Shown: positions 25,842-35,840, counted from the first letter of the stretch. The stretch is 64,000 nucleotides of DNA from a bacterium (GCA_030431975.1 JAUIHP010000003.1:124001-188000); one strand, 5' to 3'. Numbers and translations: made by a program. Notes: generated by a model from the sequence alone, not told the origin.

Positions 25842-28159
25842 TCGATACGAACAACCTGCTTGACTAGTTGTTGGTCACCGACCTGGATTCGGAACCAGTA
25901 GACGCCGGCTCCGGTCGCTTCTCCGCGCCTGTCGTTTCCGTCCCAGTGGAGTCGGTGCGGTCCTGCGCCCAGCAGTCCGAGGTCCCGGTCCTGGAGTCGG
26001 CGGCCCGTGGCGTCGAAGACGGCCCAGCTCGCGGGTTGCGGTTTCGCCAGGTCGAGGCGGAGGTCGACGGCCCCGCGGAACGGGTTGGTCTCCGGGAAGA
26101 ACGCGAGGACAGCGTCACCGGTCTTGTCTTCGTTGTCCGGAAGGTCGACGGACGTCGGGGCGGTGTGCGCCGTGTCTGCGACCATCGGGAAGGGCGGCGC
26201 CTTTCCGTTGGTGGCCCAGGCGTTCGACAGGAAAGTTCCAGCGCCGTTGGTCACGTTCTCGTTCTGAAGGAAGTCGACGTGCTCTTTGGTCAGAGACTGG
26301 TAGTAGAGCGTGGCCCGGACGACGAAGGTCTCCGGGGGCAGCAGGTACGTCGCGGTGTCCCAGTTCTGCCCATCGGCATAACGCGGCACCGGCGCGTTCG
26401 GGTCCGAGTCGACCGGTTTACCACCAAATGCGTCAAAGGAGGCGTTGGTGAAACCCTGTGGAGGAATCCGGTTCTCTTTGTAGAAGGTGTCATTCAGTGC
26501 GAAGTGAAACGTGGGGCCGGGCTCCCGGTCGAGCTGTGCCGCAAGAGAGTGGGAGATTCCCATCTTGCCCTCGTAGACACGAACATCCTCGTCGAGGGTG
26601 AGGATGGCCGTTCCGAAGTCGTAGGCTCCGGATTCGTAGATCGTGTTTCCGAGATTGTCCTCGGCGACAAGGTGAATCCACATTCGGCGGCCTTCGGGGA
26701 ACCCGGTCGGTAGCTTGTGCCCGGTCCGGTTGGTCACCGTTACCGTGGCCGCCCAGACGGTATCCTGATCGGCGAGTTCGAGGTCGAGGAGCGCGGCCAA
26801 ACGAAGCATTCCCTCCGCCCGGGTGCTTGCGTCGTTCAACGCGTCAACGTCGACGGCAGCCGGGTAGAGAGTTCCCATGGTCTTGCTCAACCAAACGCTG
26901 CCTCCCATCATGTCGTGGAAGGCGAGATCCGACCGTTCTCCGCCGATGATAGCGCCCTTGCCGATGACATCGGCCATGTGACAGTCCTGACAGGTGGAGA
27001 CGAAGCCGTCCGGCTTGTTGCCGGCGAACTCGGGTGAAAAAACGCCGTCGCCGATTGCGAAGTCGCTGGCCTTCCATTCGCTGTAGGTCCGTTCCAACGG
27101 GAGGATGTCTGTCGAGGCCTGGCTGGCTGCCGGTGCGTCCAGGGGGCCGAGCTCATAGTCGGCGCCCGAGACACGGTCGTACATGGGGTTGGAAACGTCG
27201 TGGCAGGTTCCGCAGAAATCCGAAGACATGAAGAAGTCCGACTGCAACCAGTCGTGGGCCGGGTTGCCGTCGTCCCGAGGTCCGCGGCGACGCGGCTCGG
27301 GGTCGATGACCATCTGCCCGTTGGCATAAGTCACCGGAACGGCTTCCAGCGCGTTCAGAATGTCGAGGTCTTCGGCCGGACTTTGACCTTCGACGTAAAC
27401 CGGGTCGACGAGGCCGTGGCAGATCGCGCAGGAAACGCTCTCCTGATCACGATTCGTCAACAGCTCCCCGTCTGTGGGATTGCACCGGCCGGCGAACCAG
27501 GCGCCGGGCGCGTGACAGCGAAGGCAAAAATCCCCGGAGGACGGTGCGTCCTGTTCCGCGATGGCGAGTGAGGCCATGAAGAGCGGGTCGCGAACCGCAT
27601 GTCCCATCATCGTTCCCAGCCAGGCGTGACCCGGCTCCGCGTCGTCGTCGTAGCCTCCGTGGCAAATGCTGCACGCACTGTAGTCGTCGACTTCATCCAG
27701 AACATGGGCGGCGCTTCCCGGCATCTTGAAGTCACGTAGAGTCGAGGCGACCGTTCCGGCCTGCGCAATGATCTCGAAGGCGACGTCGTTGCTGTCGGCT
27801 GCAGAGTTCCCGGCGGCATCGAAGGCGGTGACCCGGACCCACGCCTGCGTCGACGGCGTGTTGTGCGTGTACCAGGAAAAGACCGGAGGATCGTTGCCGA
27901 GATTGCGCGCGATCGGAGTCCAGACGCCGTCTTCGATCGTCTTGTAGTCGATCTGTACGAGATTGACACCGACGTTGTCGGAGGCAGACCAGATGACGCT
28001 GTTGATGATGCCGGCCTGCAGCGAACCGCCGGCAGGAAGCACCAGGTTGACGGTCGGTGGGGTTGTGTCTCCCGCTTCGGCAACGCCGACCAGCAGACCG
28101 CCGACGGCCAGGCAGCCAACGAGGGCGCTGAGAGTGGAGACCGCGCCAAAACGCTTCAA
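25838..28159 (-). CDS. Secreted five-haem c-type cytochrome with C-terminal sorting-type domain
   Basis: 773 residues from a TTG start with GGAGGT at ideal spacing. A signal peptide (about 1-30) is followed by an Ig-like domain ('TPPTVNLVLPAGG', about 32-135). Five CXXCH haem sites follow: CSICH near 163, CLRCH near 211, CAICH near 243, CGTCH near 315 and CQDCH near 390. This resembles cytochrome c554/multihaem family proteins of uncertain reductase or electron-transfer function. The C-terminus has 'NPFRGAVDLRLDL', 'WAVFDATGRRL' and 'GAGVYWFRIQ', a FlgD-like domain used for outer-surface sorting in FCB bacteria. It is probably exported to the periplasm or cell surface. The electron partner cannot be inferred from the neighbours. 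Confidence 0.85.
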   Translation of the reverse strand: MKRFGAVSTLSALVGCLAVGGLLVGVAEAGDTTPPTVNLVLPAGGSLQAGIINSVIWSASDNVGVNLVQIDYKTIEDGVWTPIARNLGNDPPVFSWYTHNTPSTQAWVRVTAFDAAGNSAADSNDVAFEIIAQAGTVASTLRDFKMPGSAAHVLDEVDDYSACSICHGGYDDDAEPGHAWLGTMMGHAVRDPLFMASLAIAEQDAPSSGDFCLRCHAPGAWFAGRCNPTDGELLTNRDQESVSCAICHGLVDPVYVEGQSPAEDLDILNALEAVPVTYANGQMVIDPEPRRRGPRDDGNPAHDWLQSDFFMSSDFCGTCHDVSNPMYDRVSGADYELGPLDAPAASQASTDILPLERTYSEWKASDFAIGDGVFSPEFAGNKPDGFVSTCQDCHMADVIGKGAIIGGERSDLAFHDMMGGSVWLSKTMGTLYPAAVDVDALNDASTRAEGMLRLAALLDLELADQDTVWAATVTVTNRTGHKLPTGFPEGRRMWIHLVAEDNLGNTIYESGAYDFGTAILTLDEDVRVYEGKMGISHSLAAQLDREPGPTFHFALNDTFYKENRIPPQGFTNASFDAFGGKPVDSDPNAPVPRYADGQNWDTATYLLPPETFVVRATLYYQSLTKEHVDFLQNENVTNGAGTFLSNAWATNGKAPPFPMVADTAHTAPTSVDLPDNEDKTGDAVLAFFPETNPFRGAVDLRLDLAKPQPASWAVFDATGRRLQDRDLGLLGAGPHRLHWDGNDRRGEATGAGVYWFRIQVGDQQLVKQVVRID

Positions 28160-28385
28160 GGTGTTACCTCCGAGTCGCGGACTTGGGGATCAAGGTGCGC
28201 CTGTGATCATGGCGTACAATCCCGGTCTCAGTCCACCGTCTCGTAGGTTTGGTGAATCTCGGGTGTAAAACCCGGACTCACATAGGGGCGGGCCCGGGCC
28301 CCCAGGATTCCAGTCCTATCCTCGAGTCCCCGTCAAGGCTCCCCGGCTGGTCTGTCCTATCTCTTTGTCCTCGAAAGCGTTTGCT

Positions 28386-31300
28386 CTACTGCCCCGACCA
28401 CTTCTCGACCCTTGTCTGGACACCGTTCGAGTAGTGGAACTCCAAACGGCGACCGGCCGTGGAGATCTCCGCCAGACCGTTTCGACCCACTCCGATGAAG
28501 GTGTCGGCCTCCACGTCGCGAACCAGCACGGCGGGGGACACGGTGGCGTCCCAGCGGAGTTCCAGTCCATTCGCGGTGGGAGTCAGCTGAGCCGGTCGCG
28601 GGTTGGTGCGGAAGGCCGCTCCACTCGGTGCTTCGGAAGGCACGTCCCGGCGGACCTGTTCCGTGCCGTTGTGGGTCACGCGAAGCGTACGCGTCTGGTC
28701 GAGGAGTCCCTCGGTCATGGGCAACGAGAAACAGAAGCCTGCGGCGTCGGGGTCCGGCATGTGTGTGATGTTCCACATCCCGAACGGCTCAGACCAGAGG
28801 ACGGCGCCGTTTTCGTCCAGACCTTCGATTGCGTAAGGTCCATCAATCGGTGCGACGGGCCGCGAGTCGATGAGGAACGAAGGCTCGAGTTTGATCTCGC
28901 CGTAGGTCCGAAGGCCCCAGACGAGCAGACACGACTCCTTGGTCGTCATCATCTGTCTACCGATCGGACTCGACTCGCGGAAGTCGAGAACCTTCTTGTA
29001 GACGTAGTCGCTGATCCACTGCGGACCGCAGTAGCTCATGATGTCCTTGTAGGTGTCCTTGTCATACTGCGTACTTGCCCACAGGTCGTAGCCGTAGACA
29101 CCGATGTCTCCGCCGGAATATGGGTAGGCCGGATCCGTACCGGACTCGCCGGAGCATTGCGTGTGCGGCCGGTCGAAGTTGTGTCCGACCTCGTGGGCCA
29201 GGACCCAGCCTCCGCTCGGAAGGTAGTCCCAACCGATCGCCACCGGATAGCCGACCCAACCAAGTCCGGCCACGCCGGAGGAGTAGGTCACATCGACGAC
29301 GCCGTAGTAGTAGCGCGAGCTGGAGTCCGATGTACGCAGCAGCGTCACTTCGTTGAGGACGTCGTTCCATCCCGTTCCGTCGGAAAGCAGCGTCGTGCTG
29401 CTGCTCATGCTGGCTCGCACCGAGACGTCGTAATCGGACATGGGGAAGATGCGCCGTGTCGCGTCCATGAACGTGGCGGCGTTTCCTCCGGTCACGTTTC
29501 CGGTTCCGGACGGTCCGTCGACGGGGACCAGGGTCATATTGAAGACCGCAAGGTCACGCACATCCAGGTCGTGCGGCGTACCGGAAACCGGCCACGTGTT
29601 GTTGCTCTCGTTGCTTTCCGCAACCGAGCCCGAAGGATCGACGTCGACGAGAACGGAGTAGCCGGTCTGAAGCAGACTTCCCGGAATCAGTTGGTTCCAT
29701 GACGACCCGAGCGTGCCCTCGGCCATGGACGTTCGGACCGACGCCTCGGGTGCGGAGATGGTGTAGGTCTGAACGAGATCATCGCTCTCGTCGTAGATGC
29801 GAACGCGTACGTCCGGAGTGGCCGAGTTCGACTCGTTGGCGAGGGCGAAGACTCGAATCAGTCCGTCACGATCCTGGACCAACGGAACGTCGAAGTCCGT
29901 GGTCTGCGAGGCCTGCGTGATGTAGACGGTCGGAATCTCCAGGTCGAGAGACGTTCCGCATGGGTTCGGTGAGCAGTCGGTGCCGGCGCCCTGCCAGGTA
30001 CTGGAACCGGAGCAGGCCGCTTCGGTCGTCACGGTGCAGGAGTTGTTGGTGGCGCAGCAGGCGCCCGTCGGTTGCGGACACGGATTCGGGCTACAGTCGG
30101 TCTCTGCGCCCTCCCAGGAAGACGGCGCGGTGCAGGCCGCTTCGGTCGTCACGGTGCAGGATCCATCGTCTGCGCAACATGCGCCCGTCGGTTGCGGACA
30201 CGGGTTCGGGCTACAGTCGGTTTCTGCGCCTTCCCAGGAAGACGGCGCCGTGCAAGCCGCTTCCGTCGTTACGGTGCAGGAACCGTCGTCCGCGCAACAT
30301 GCACCGGTCGGTTGCGGACACGGGTTCGGGCTGCAGTCGGTTCCGCCGCCTTCCCACGCTCCCGAAGAGGAGGTGCAGGCCGCTTCGGATGTGACGGTGC
30401 AGGATCCGTCGTCGGCGCAACAGGCGCCGGTCGGCTGCGGGCAGGGGTTGGGATCGCAATCCGTACCGGCTCCTTCCCAGGACGAGGGGCCGGAGCAGCT
30501 GACTTCGGCGGTGACCGTGCAGGAACCATCCGTCGCGCAGCATGCCCCGGTCGGCTGATTGCAGGGATTGGGATCGCAGTCCGTGCCTGCGCCTTCCCAG
30601 GTCGAGGGACCGGAGCAGCTTGCTTCCGTCGTCACAGTGCAGGACCCGTCGTCGGCACAGCATGCTCCCGTCGGCTGCGGACACGGGTTCGGATCACAAT
30701 CCGTGTCTGCACCTTCCCAGTTCGACGGACCAGAGCAACTTGCTTCGGTGGTTACCGTGCAGGATCCGTTGGTCGCGCAACACGCGCCCGTCGGTTGCGG
30801 ACACGGGTTGGGATCGCAATCCGTACCGTCGCCTTCCCAGGTGGAGGGACCGGAGCAGTCGGCCTCTTCGGTGACCGCACAGGTTCCATCGGTGTCACAA
30901 CATGCGCCCTCCGGTTGCGGACACGGGTTCGGAGAACAGTCCGTTTCCGCTCCCTGCCAACTCGATGGCGCGTCGCAGTCCGCCTCCGTAGTGACCGTGC
31001 AGGAACCGTCGTCGGCACAGCATGCGCCTTCTGGTTGCGGACAGGGGTTGGGTGAGCAGTCGGTGCCTTCCCCTTCCCAAGCGGACGGAGCGTCGCAGTC
31101 GTCCTCTTCCGTGACGGCGCAGGTTCCGTCGTCGGCGCAGCAGGCGCCTTCCGGTTGCGGACAGGGATTCGGGGAACAGTCCGTTTCAGCGCCCTCCCAG
31201 CTGGAAGGGGCGTCGCAGTCGTCTTCGGTGGTGACGGTGCAGGATCCGTCGTCTGCGCAACACGCGCCCTCAGGTTGCGGGCACGGGTTTGGCGAACAAT

Positions 31301-34300
31301 CCGTCCCTTCGCCCTCCCAACTCGAAGGAGCGCTGCAGTCGTCCTCTTCCGTCACGGTGCAGGTTCCGTCCGTTGCGCAACAGGCGCCTTCCGGCTGCGG
31401 ACACGGGTTCGGATTGCAGTCCGTGGTCGGGCCCTGCCAGACGTTGGACCCGGTGCAGTTCACTTCCAGCTGGACGGAACAGATTCCCTCTGGAGTACAG
31501 CAGGCGCCGGAGGGTTGCGGGCACGGGTTCGGGGAACAATCCGTATCCGCGCCTTCCCAGGACGCCGGCGCGTCACAGTCCGCTTCTTCAGTCACGCTGC
31601 AGGTTCCGTCCGGGTCGCAACAGGCTCCCTCCGGCTGCGGGCACGGATTCGGGTCGCAATCGGTCGCGCCGCCCTGCCAGGCGTGATCACAGTCCGGCTG
31701 GGGTACGACGGTACAGCCTCCGTCCGGATCGCAGCACGCGCCGATGGGGACGCACGGGTTCGGAGAGCAAACGGTGAAGGCGCCCTGCCAGATACTCGGT
31801 TCGGCGCAGTCTGCTTCTTCTTTCACGGTGCAGCCGGCGTCGAGCGCACAACAGGCGCCGTCCGGTTGTGGGCAGGGATTCGGGCTGCAAACCGTTCCCG
31901 CTCCCAGCCAGGTGTCGTCACACGCATCATCGGAAACCAGCGTGCAGCCGCCGTCGTCGGCACAGCAGGCGCCGAAGGGTACGCACACCACTACGTCGCA
32001 TCCGGTGGAGGCCTGCTGCCAAATGCTTCCGCTTGGGCAGTCCGCTGCCGTGGTCACGGTGCATCCGCCGAAGGGATCACAGCACGCGCCGATTGGCTGC
32101 GGACATGGATTCGGTTGGCACTCCGTGGCCGCGCCTTCCCAGGTGCTTCCGACGGCGCAGTCGTCCGCAGTCGTCAGGTTGCAGTCACCGCCGGGTGTGC
32201 AGCAGGCGCCCGTCGGTTCGCACGGAACCGGGGAGCAGTCCGTGTCATCGCCCAGCCAGATGTTCGACCCGGAACAGTCGTCTTCGGTCGTGACCGTGCA
32301 GGAGCCGATCGGTGTACAGCAGGCGCCTTCCGGTTGAGGACACGGATTCGGGGAACAGTCGGTCGAGGCTCCCATCCACTCCGCCGATCCATCGCAACCG
32401 GCCTCCGTCGTGAGGGCGCACGTTCCGTCCTCTTCACAACACGCGCCTTCCGGTTGCGGACAGGGGTTGGGGAGGCAGACCGATTCTGCACCCTGCCAAG
32501 AACCGCTCGTGCACTCCGCCGCCACGATCAACGTACAACTGCCGTCGTCCATGCAGCACGCGCCCTGCGGTTGCGGACACGGATTCGGCTGGCAGATCGT
32601 CTCGCTGCCGAGCCAGTCGGACGGGAAGTCGCAGTCGTTTTCTGTGGTCAGGGAACAGAGTCCGTCCTGGGCGCAGCACGCTCCTGTCGGTTGCGGACAG
32701 GGATTGGGCAGGCAGTCGGTGAGAGCGCCCTGCCAGGATGCGGGAGACTGGCAGTCGGCTTCCAGCTTCAGGCTGCAGACTCCGTCGTCATTGCAGCAGG
32801 CGCCCGTCGGTTGCGAGCACGGATTGGGATCGCACGTCGTTCCCGCTCCCTGCCAGACATGGGGAAGGCAGGCCTGTGCGGAAGTTACGGTGCAGCTTCC
32901 GTCCGGTGTGCAGCACGCACCTTGGGGCTGGGGACAAGGATTCGGGGAACAGTTCTCGCCGGCTTCCCAAACGGAAGGGGCCGGACACGAGTCCGCGATC
33001 GTCACGCTGCAGGAACCGTTCTCAGCACAGCAGGCGCCGGTTTCGACTCCGCAGGGGTTGGGAGTACAGGTGCCGAAAAGAGTCCATTCGTCGTCGCACT
33101 CGGCCTCCGTCGTCAGCGTGCATTCGCCGCCGGTGTCGCAACAGGAGCCGCTCGGTTGCAGGCATGGATTCGGATCGCAGGACTGTCCGATCGTCCAGGT
33201 GCTCAGGCACTCCGATTCCGTGGTCACGACGCACGAACCTTCCGAGGCGCAGCACGATCCGGTAGGTTGCGGACACGGGTTCGGGGTGCAGTCTCCCTGG
33301 ACGGTCCAAACTCCGGAACACTCGGCTTCGAGTTCGATTTCGCACGAGCCGTCGGCGAGACAACACGCTCCGGTCGGCTGCGGGCACGGATTCGGTTGGC
33401 ACACGGCGAAGACGGTCCAGGTGTCCGGGCACTCGGCGGCGAGGGTGACGGTGCAGCTTCCGTCCGGGGCACAACAGGAACCGGTCGGTTGCGGACACGG
33501 GTTGGGCGTACAGGACTCACCCAGGGACCAACTGTCGTCGCAGTCGTCTTCGAAGGTGACGAGGCAGGAACCGCTCTCGTCACAGCAGGCGCCCGTGGGA
33601 CGGTCGCACGGATTCGGATCGCAGACACCGAAGGCGGTCCAGTCGAAGTTGCAGTTCGCCGCCAAGGTGACCGAGCAGGATCCGTCCTCCGCACAACACG
33701 CGCCGGTCGGTTGCGGACATGGATTGGGGGAACAGTCTGCGTTCTTCGTCCACTGGCCGGAGCAACTCGACTCGGTGGTCAAGGTGCAGGCGCCGTCTTC
33801 TGCACAACAGCTCCCGGTGGGTTGAGCGCATGGATTCGGGTCGCAGAACTCAGACTCTTCCCACGCGGAGTCGCAGTTCTGTTCGGTGGTCATGGAGCAG
33901 GACCCATCCTCGTTGCAGCAGGCTCCGCTGGGTGGTGGTGGGCCGTCGGAGCAGGGGTTCGGCATGCACGAACCGGTGGCGGTCCATCCCCCGCTACAGT
34001 CGTCCTCGGTGGTCAGGCTGCATTCCCCTCCCTCGGTGCAGCAAGGGCCCGTCGGAGCCGCACATGGGTTTGGAGAGCAGACGCCAGCTTCAATCCAGAT
34101 ACCAGCACAGTCGGCTGCGTTTGTAGTCGTGCAGTCATCAGAAACGCAGCATGCACCCGTCGGGGCACTGCAAGGGTCGGGAGTGCACTCTGTGTCGGCG
34201 CCTTGCCAACTTGACGGGTCGGAACACTCCGCTTCCGTGGTGATCGCGCATGCGCCGCCCGGTGAACAGCAGGCTCCGGACGAGGCCACGCTTACGCCGA

Positions 34301-34697
34301 TACCGTCGCAACTCACCGTGCCCAGTTCCTCGTTCCCCGTCGAGATGAGGCAGGACTTCGCGCCTTCCGAGCTGGGCTGAAAGCGAACCCTGACGACCCG
34401 CTCCTCGTCCTTTTCCAGTGAGTAGGACCCGCCGCCGGAGATGAGTGTGAACTCCCGGCACGACGATCCGACGGAGCCGTTCAATCGACCCGATCCGACA
34501 TTGGTGATCACGAATGTGAGGTCGGCCCACTCGCCGATCAGGACCTCTCCGAACTCCAGCCCGGTCTTGTCGATCTGCGGGATCGAAGGTTCGGTCGGAT
34601 CCTCGACCGTGCATCCGACCATCGGTCGCGTCGCCAGTACGAGGACGATGACCCAAAAGAAATGTCGAAGGGAGGAGAGGGTCGGGCGCGTGGTCAT
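28386..34697 (-). CDS. Giant cysteine-rich repeat lipoprotein with metzincin protease domain
   Basis: 2103 residues from the ATG at 34697 (GGAG five bases upstream). A signal ending in lipobox 'PMVGC' predicts a lipoprotein. An ASH/choice-of-anchor-like beta domain ('LEFGEVLIGEWADLTFVITN') follows. Then come 37 repeats of about 39 residues, each P-x-G-A-C-C-x4-5-C...C...W...C-x-P-N-P-C with six Cys. After the repeats are a CARDB-like domain ('VRIYDESDDLVQTY', 'NESNNTWPVSG') and a metalloprotease domain. The protease has zinc motif 'HEVGHNFDRPH' and Met-turn 'DIMSYCGPQ', as in reprolysin-like M12 enzymes. The repeats, with about 220 Cys, probably form a disulfide-locked stalk that presents the protease outside the cell. 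Substrate is unknown. PTGACC repeats are known from several environmental phyla; coupling to a metzincin is notable. Confidence 0.85.
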   Translation of the reverse strand: MTTRPTLSSLRHFFWVIVLVLATRPMVGCTVEDPTEPSIPQIDKTGLEFGEVLIGEWADLTFVITNVGSGRLNGSVGSSCREFTLISGGGSYSLEKDEERVVRVRFQPSSEGAKSCLISTGNEELGTVSCDGIGVSVASSGACCSPGGACAITTEAECSDPSSWQGADTECTPDPCSAPTGACCVSDDCTTTNAADCAGIWIEAGVCSPNPCAAPTGPCCTEGGECSLTTEDDCSGGWTATGSCMPNPCSDGPPPPSGACCNEDGSCSMTTEQNCDSAWEESEFCDPNPCAQPTGSCCAEDGACTLTTESSCSGQWTKNADCSPNPCPQPTGACCAEDGSCSVTLAANCNFDWTAFGVCDPNPCDRPTGACCDESGSCLVTFEDDCDDSWSLGESCTPNPCPQPTGSCCAPDGSCTVTLAAECPDTWTVFAVCQPNPCPQPTGACCLADGSCEIELEAECSGVWTVQGDCTPNPCPQPTGSCCASEGSCVVTTESECLSTWTIGQSCDPNPCLQPSGSCCDTGGECTLTTEAECDDEWTLFGTCTPNPCGVETGACCAENGSCSVTIADSCPAPSVWEAGENCSPNPCPQPQGACCTPDGSCTVTSAQACLPHVWQGAGTTCDPNPCSQPTGACCNDDGVCSLKLEADCQSPASWQGALTDCLPNPCPQPTGACCAQDGLCSLTTENDCDFPSDWLGSETICQPNPCPQPQGACCMDDGSCTLIVAAECTSGSWQGAESVCLPNPCPQPEGACCEEDGTCALTTEAGCDGSAEWMGASTDCSPNPCPQPEGACCTPIGSCTVTTEDDCSGSNIWLGDDTDCSPVPCEPTGACCTPGGDCNLTTADDCAVGSTWEGAATECQPNPCPQPIGACCDPFGGCTVTTAADCPSGSIWQQASTGCDVVVCVPFGACCADDGGCTLVSDDACDDTWLGAGTVCSPNPCPQPDGACCALDAGCTVKEEADCAEPSIWQGAFTVCSPNPCVPIGACCDPDGGCTVVPQPDCDHAWQGGATDCDPNPCPQPEGACCDPDGTCSVTEEADCDAPASWEGADTDCSPNPCPQPSGACCTPEGICSVQLEVNCTGSNVWQGPTTDCNPNPCPQPEGACCATDGTCTVTEEDDCSAPSSWEGEGTDCSPNPCPQPEGACCADDGSCTVTTEDDCDAPSSWEGAETDCSPNPCPQPEGACCADDGTCAVTEEDDCDAPSAWEGEGTDCSPNPCPQPEGACCADDGSCTVTTEADCDAPSSWQGAETDCSPNPCPQPEGACCDTDGTCAVTEEADCSGPSTWEGDGTDCDPNPCPQPTGACCATNGSCTVTTEASCSGPSNWEGADTDCDPNPCPQPTGACCADDGSCTVTTEASCSGPSTWEGAGTDCDPNPCNQPTGACCATDGSCTVTAEVSCSGPSSWEGAGTDCDPNPCPQPTGACCADDGSCTVTSEAACTSSSGAWEGGGTDCSPNPCPQPTGACCADDGSCTVTTEAACTAPSSWEGAETDCSPNPCPQPTGACCADDGSCTVTTEAACTAPSSWEGAETDCSPNPCPQPTGACCATNNSCTVTTEAACSGSSTWQGAGTDCSPNPCGTSLDLEIPTVYITQASQTTDFDVPLVQDRDGLIRVFALANESNSATPDVRVRIYDESDDLVQTYTISAPEASVRTSMAEGTLGSSWNQLIPGSLLQTGYSVLVDVDPSGSVAESNESNNTWPVSGTPHDLDVRDLAVFNMTLVPVDGPSGTGNVTGGNAATFMDATRRIFPMSDYDVSVRASMSSSTTLLSDGTGWNDVLNEVTLLRTSDSSSRYYYGVVDVTYSSGVAGLGWVGYPVAIGWDYLPSGGWVLAHEVGHNFDRPHTQCSGESGTDPAYPYSGGDIGVYGYDLWASTQYDKDTYKDIMSYCGPQWISDYVYKKVLDFRESSPIGRQMMTTKESCLLVWGLRTYGEIKLEPSFLIDSRPVAPIDGPYAIEGLDENGAVLWSEPFGMWNITHMPDPDAAGFCFSLPMTEGLLDQTRTLRVTHNGTEQVRRDVPSEAPSGAAFRTNPRPAQLTPTANGLELRWDATVSPAVLVRDVEADTFIGVGRNGLAEISTAGRRLEFHYSNGVQTRVEKWSGQ
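29958..34283 (-). repeat. 37 tandem coding repeats of about 117 bp (PTGACC type)
   Basis: A 4.3-kb array inside the giant lipoprotein gene. The unit is 34-41 codons with six cysteines. Units near the protein's N-terminus are diverse and lack a spacer ('W-x-x-x-G-x-C'). Units toward the C-terminal end are 40 codons, near-uniform and carry 'SSWEGA.TDC'. This suggests the array grew at the 3' end. Units 35 and 36 are identical in protein but differ at 10 of 120 bases. Confidence 0.95.
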
Positions 34698-35141
34698 GGT
34701 GACTCCGGTGTGGACCGTTCCCCTTTGGGGACGCTGTCGACGGGGTGAGTGGGCGTTGGCACTTTGTTCATGTAGATCGGGAGGAAAACCCGCCAACTTC
34801 AGCCGGAGCTGCGGTCGCCGAAGCGGGCCCTGCGGGTGCCGAGGACCACGTGTCCCAAGGGTGGGCCTGGCGCCCGGGTGTGCCCCCGAGCTTCAGGCAT
34901 AGTTGTGCGGATTCGGTAGAGAGGAGGGGTGAATAGGGGTGTCCGGCGGGGACTCCGGGGGGCGGTCTGGGGCAGAAGCCCCAAAGGCAGGCCCGGATCA
35001 CGGAGCAAATTCGGCGAACGAGTGTACAGGGAAAGGGAGGCTCCGCCGCTCGCCTCGAATGACCCGAAACGCTACAATCCGTGATCGTGCCGGGGCCGAC
35101 GGACCGGCGAAACCTACTGACAAACGAAGGAGCCCGAACGA
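34698..35141. other. 444-bp intergenic region with hairpins, no gene
   Basis: No supported coding frame. It contains the 5' leader of the giant lipoprotein gene (minus strand), with a CCCC-TTT-GGGG hairpin at 34717-34732. It also contains two larger possible stem structures (34755-34797 and 34802-34898) and the promoter region of the cyclophilin gene. No known riboswitch consensus was recognised. Confidence 0.5.
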
Positions 35142-35840
35142 ATGAAGCGACTCTTGATCCTCATGGCCGTTTGCGCGCTTGCGCTGAGCGCCCACCCCGC
35201 CGCCGCCGAGGACGCCGTCAAGGCCGAGGCCGCCGCTGCTGCGGCCATGGTCAAAGAGGACAAGGCCATCACCGCGATCGAGAAGCAGACCGCCGGTGTC
35301 AACACCTCCGTCGATGGCTGGAGGACGCAGATTGCGAAGCCGGAAGTGGTCGAGTTCGATGAGAACCACGAGTACTTCCTCAACATGAAGACGAACAAGG
35401 GGCCGGTCCTCATCAAGTTCATGCCCGAAACCGCGCCGATGCACGTGACCAGCATGATCTATCTGACCAAGCTCGGCTTCTATGACGGTCTGACGTTTCA
35501 CCGCGTCATCAATCAGTTCATGGCCCAGGGCGGTTGCCCGCTCCATAACGGCACCGGTGGCCCGGGCTACAAGTACGCGGGTGAGTTCGATCCGACGGTC
35601 AAGCATGACCGCCCGGGTCTGCTCTCCATGGCCAATGCCGGGCCGGGAACGGACGGCAGCCAGTTCTTCCTGACCTTCGTTCCGACGCCGTGGCTCGACG
35701 GAAAGCACACCATCTTCGGTGAGGTCGTCGAAGGCATGGAGACGCTGAAGGCGCTGGAAGCCGTGGGTTCCCGAAGTGGAAAGACGAGCGAGCCGGTGGG
35801 CATGGAAGTCGTGACCGTCGAGGTCCGGGCCAAGTCCTAG
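35142..35840 (+). CDS. Exported cyclophilin-type peptidyl-prolyl isomerase
   Basis: 232 residues with an N-terminal signal peptide ending near 'AHPAAAE' (residue 22) and AAGGAG before the ATG. A short helical, Ala/Lys-rich stretch precedes the cyclophilin domain (about 75-230). Active-site motifs '[13 protein letters not shown]', '[11 protein letters not shown]' and '[15 protein letters not shown]' are all present, including the catalytic Arg of FHR. It should catalyse proline cis-trans isomerisation during folding of periplasmic or secreted proteins. That would suit an organism exporting large, disulfide-rich and proline-rich proteins such as the one upstream. It ends before a strong bidirectional terminator. 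Confidence 0.92.
   Translation: MKRLLILMAVCALALSAHPAAAEDAVKAEAAAAAAMVKEDKAITAIEKQTAGVNTSVDGWRTQIAKPEVVEFDENHEYFLNMKTNKGPVLIKFMPETAPMHVTSMIYLTKLGFYDGLTFHRVINQFMAQGGCPLHNGTGGPGYKYAGEFDPTVKHDRPGLLSMANAGPGTDGSQFFLTFVPTPWLDGKHTIFGEVVEGMETLKALEAVGSRSGKTSEPVGMEVVTVEVRAKS

Noticed and set aside
31155-34214. A 1019-codon open frame on the plus strand
   Set aside because: It is antisense to the PTGACC repeat array; the repeats' regular codon pattern keeps the opposite frame open. Its protein shows no family motif, and several other plus-strand frames over the array are equally long.
29958-34283. CRISPR array
   Set aside because: The period of about 117 bp is regular, but units are coding, in frame and without unique spacers.
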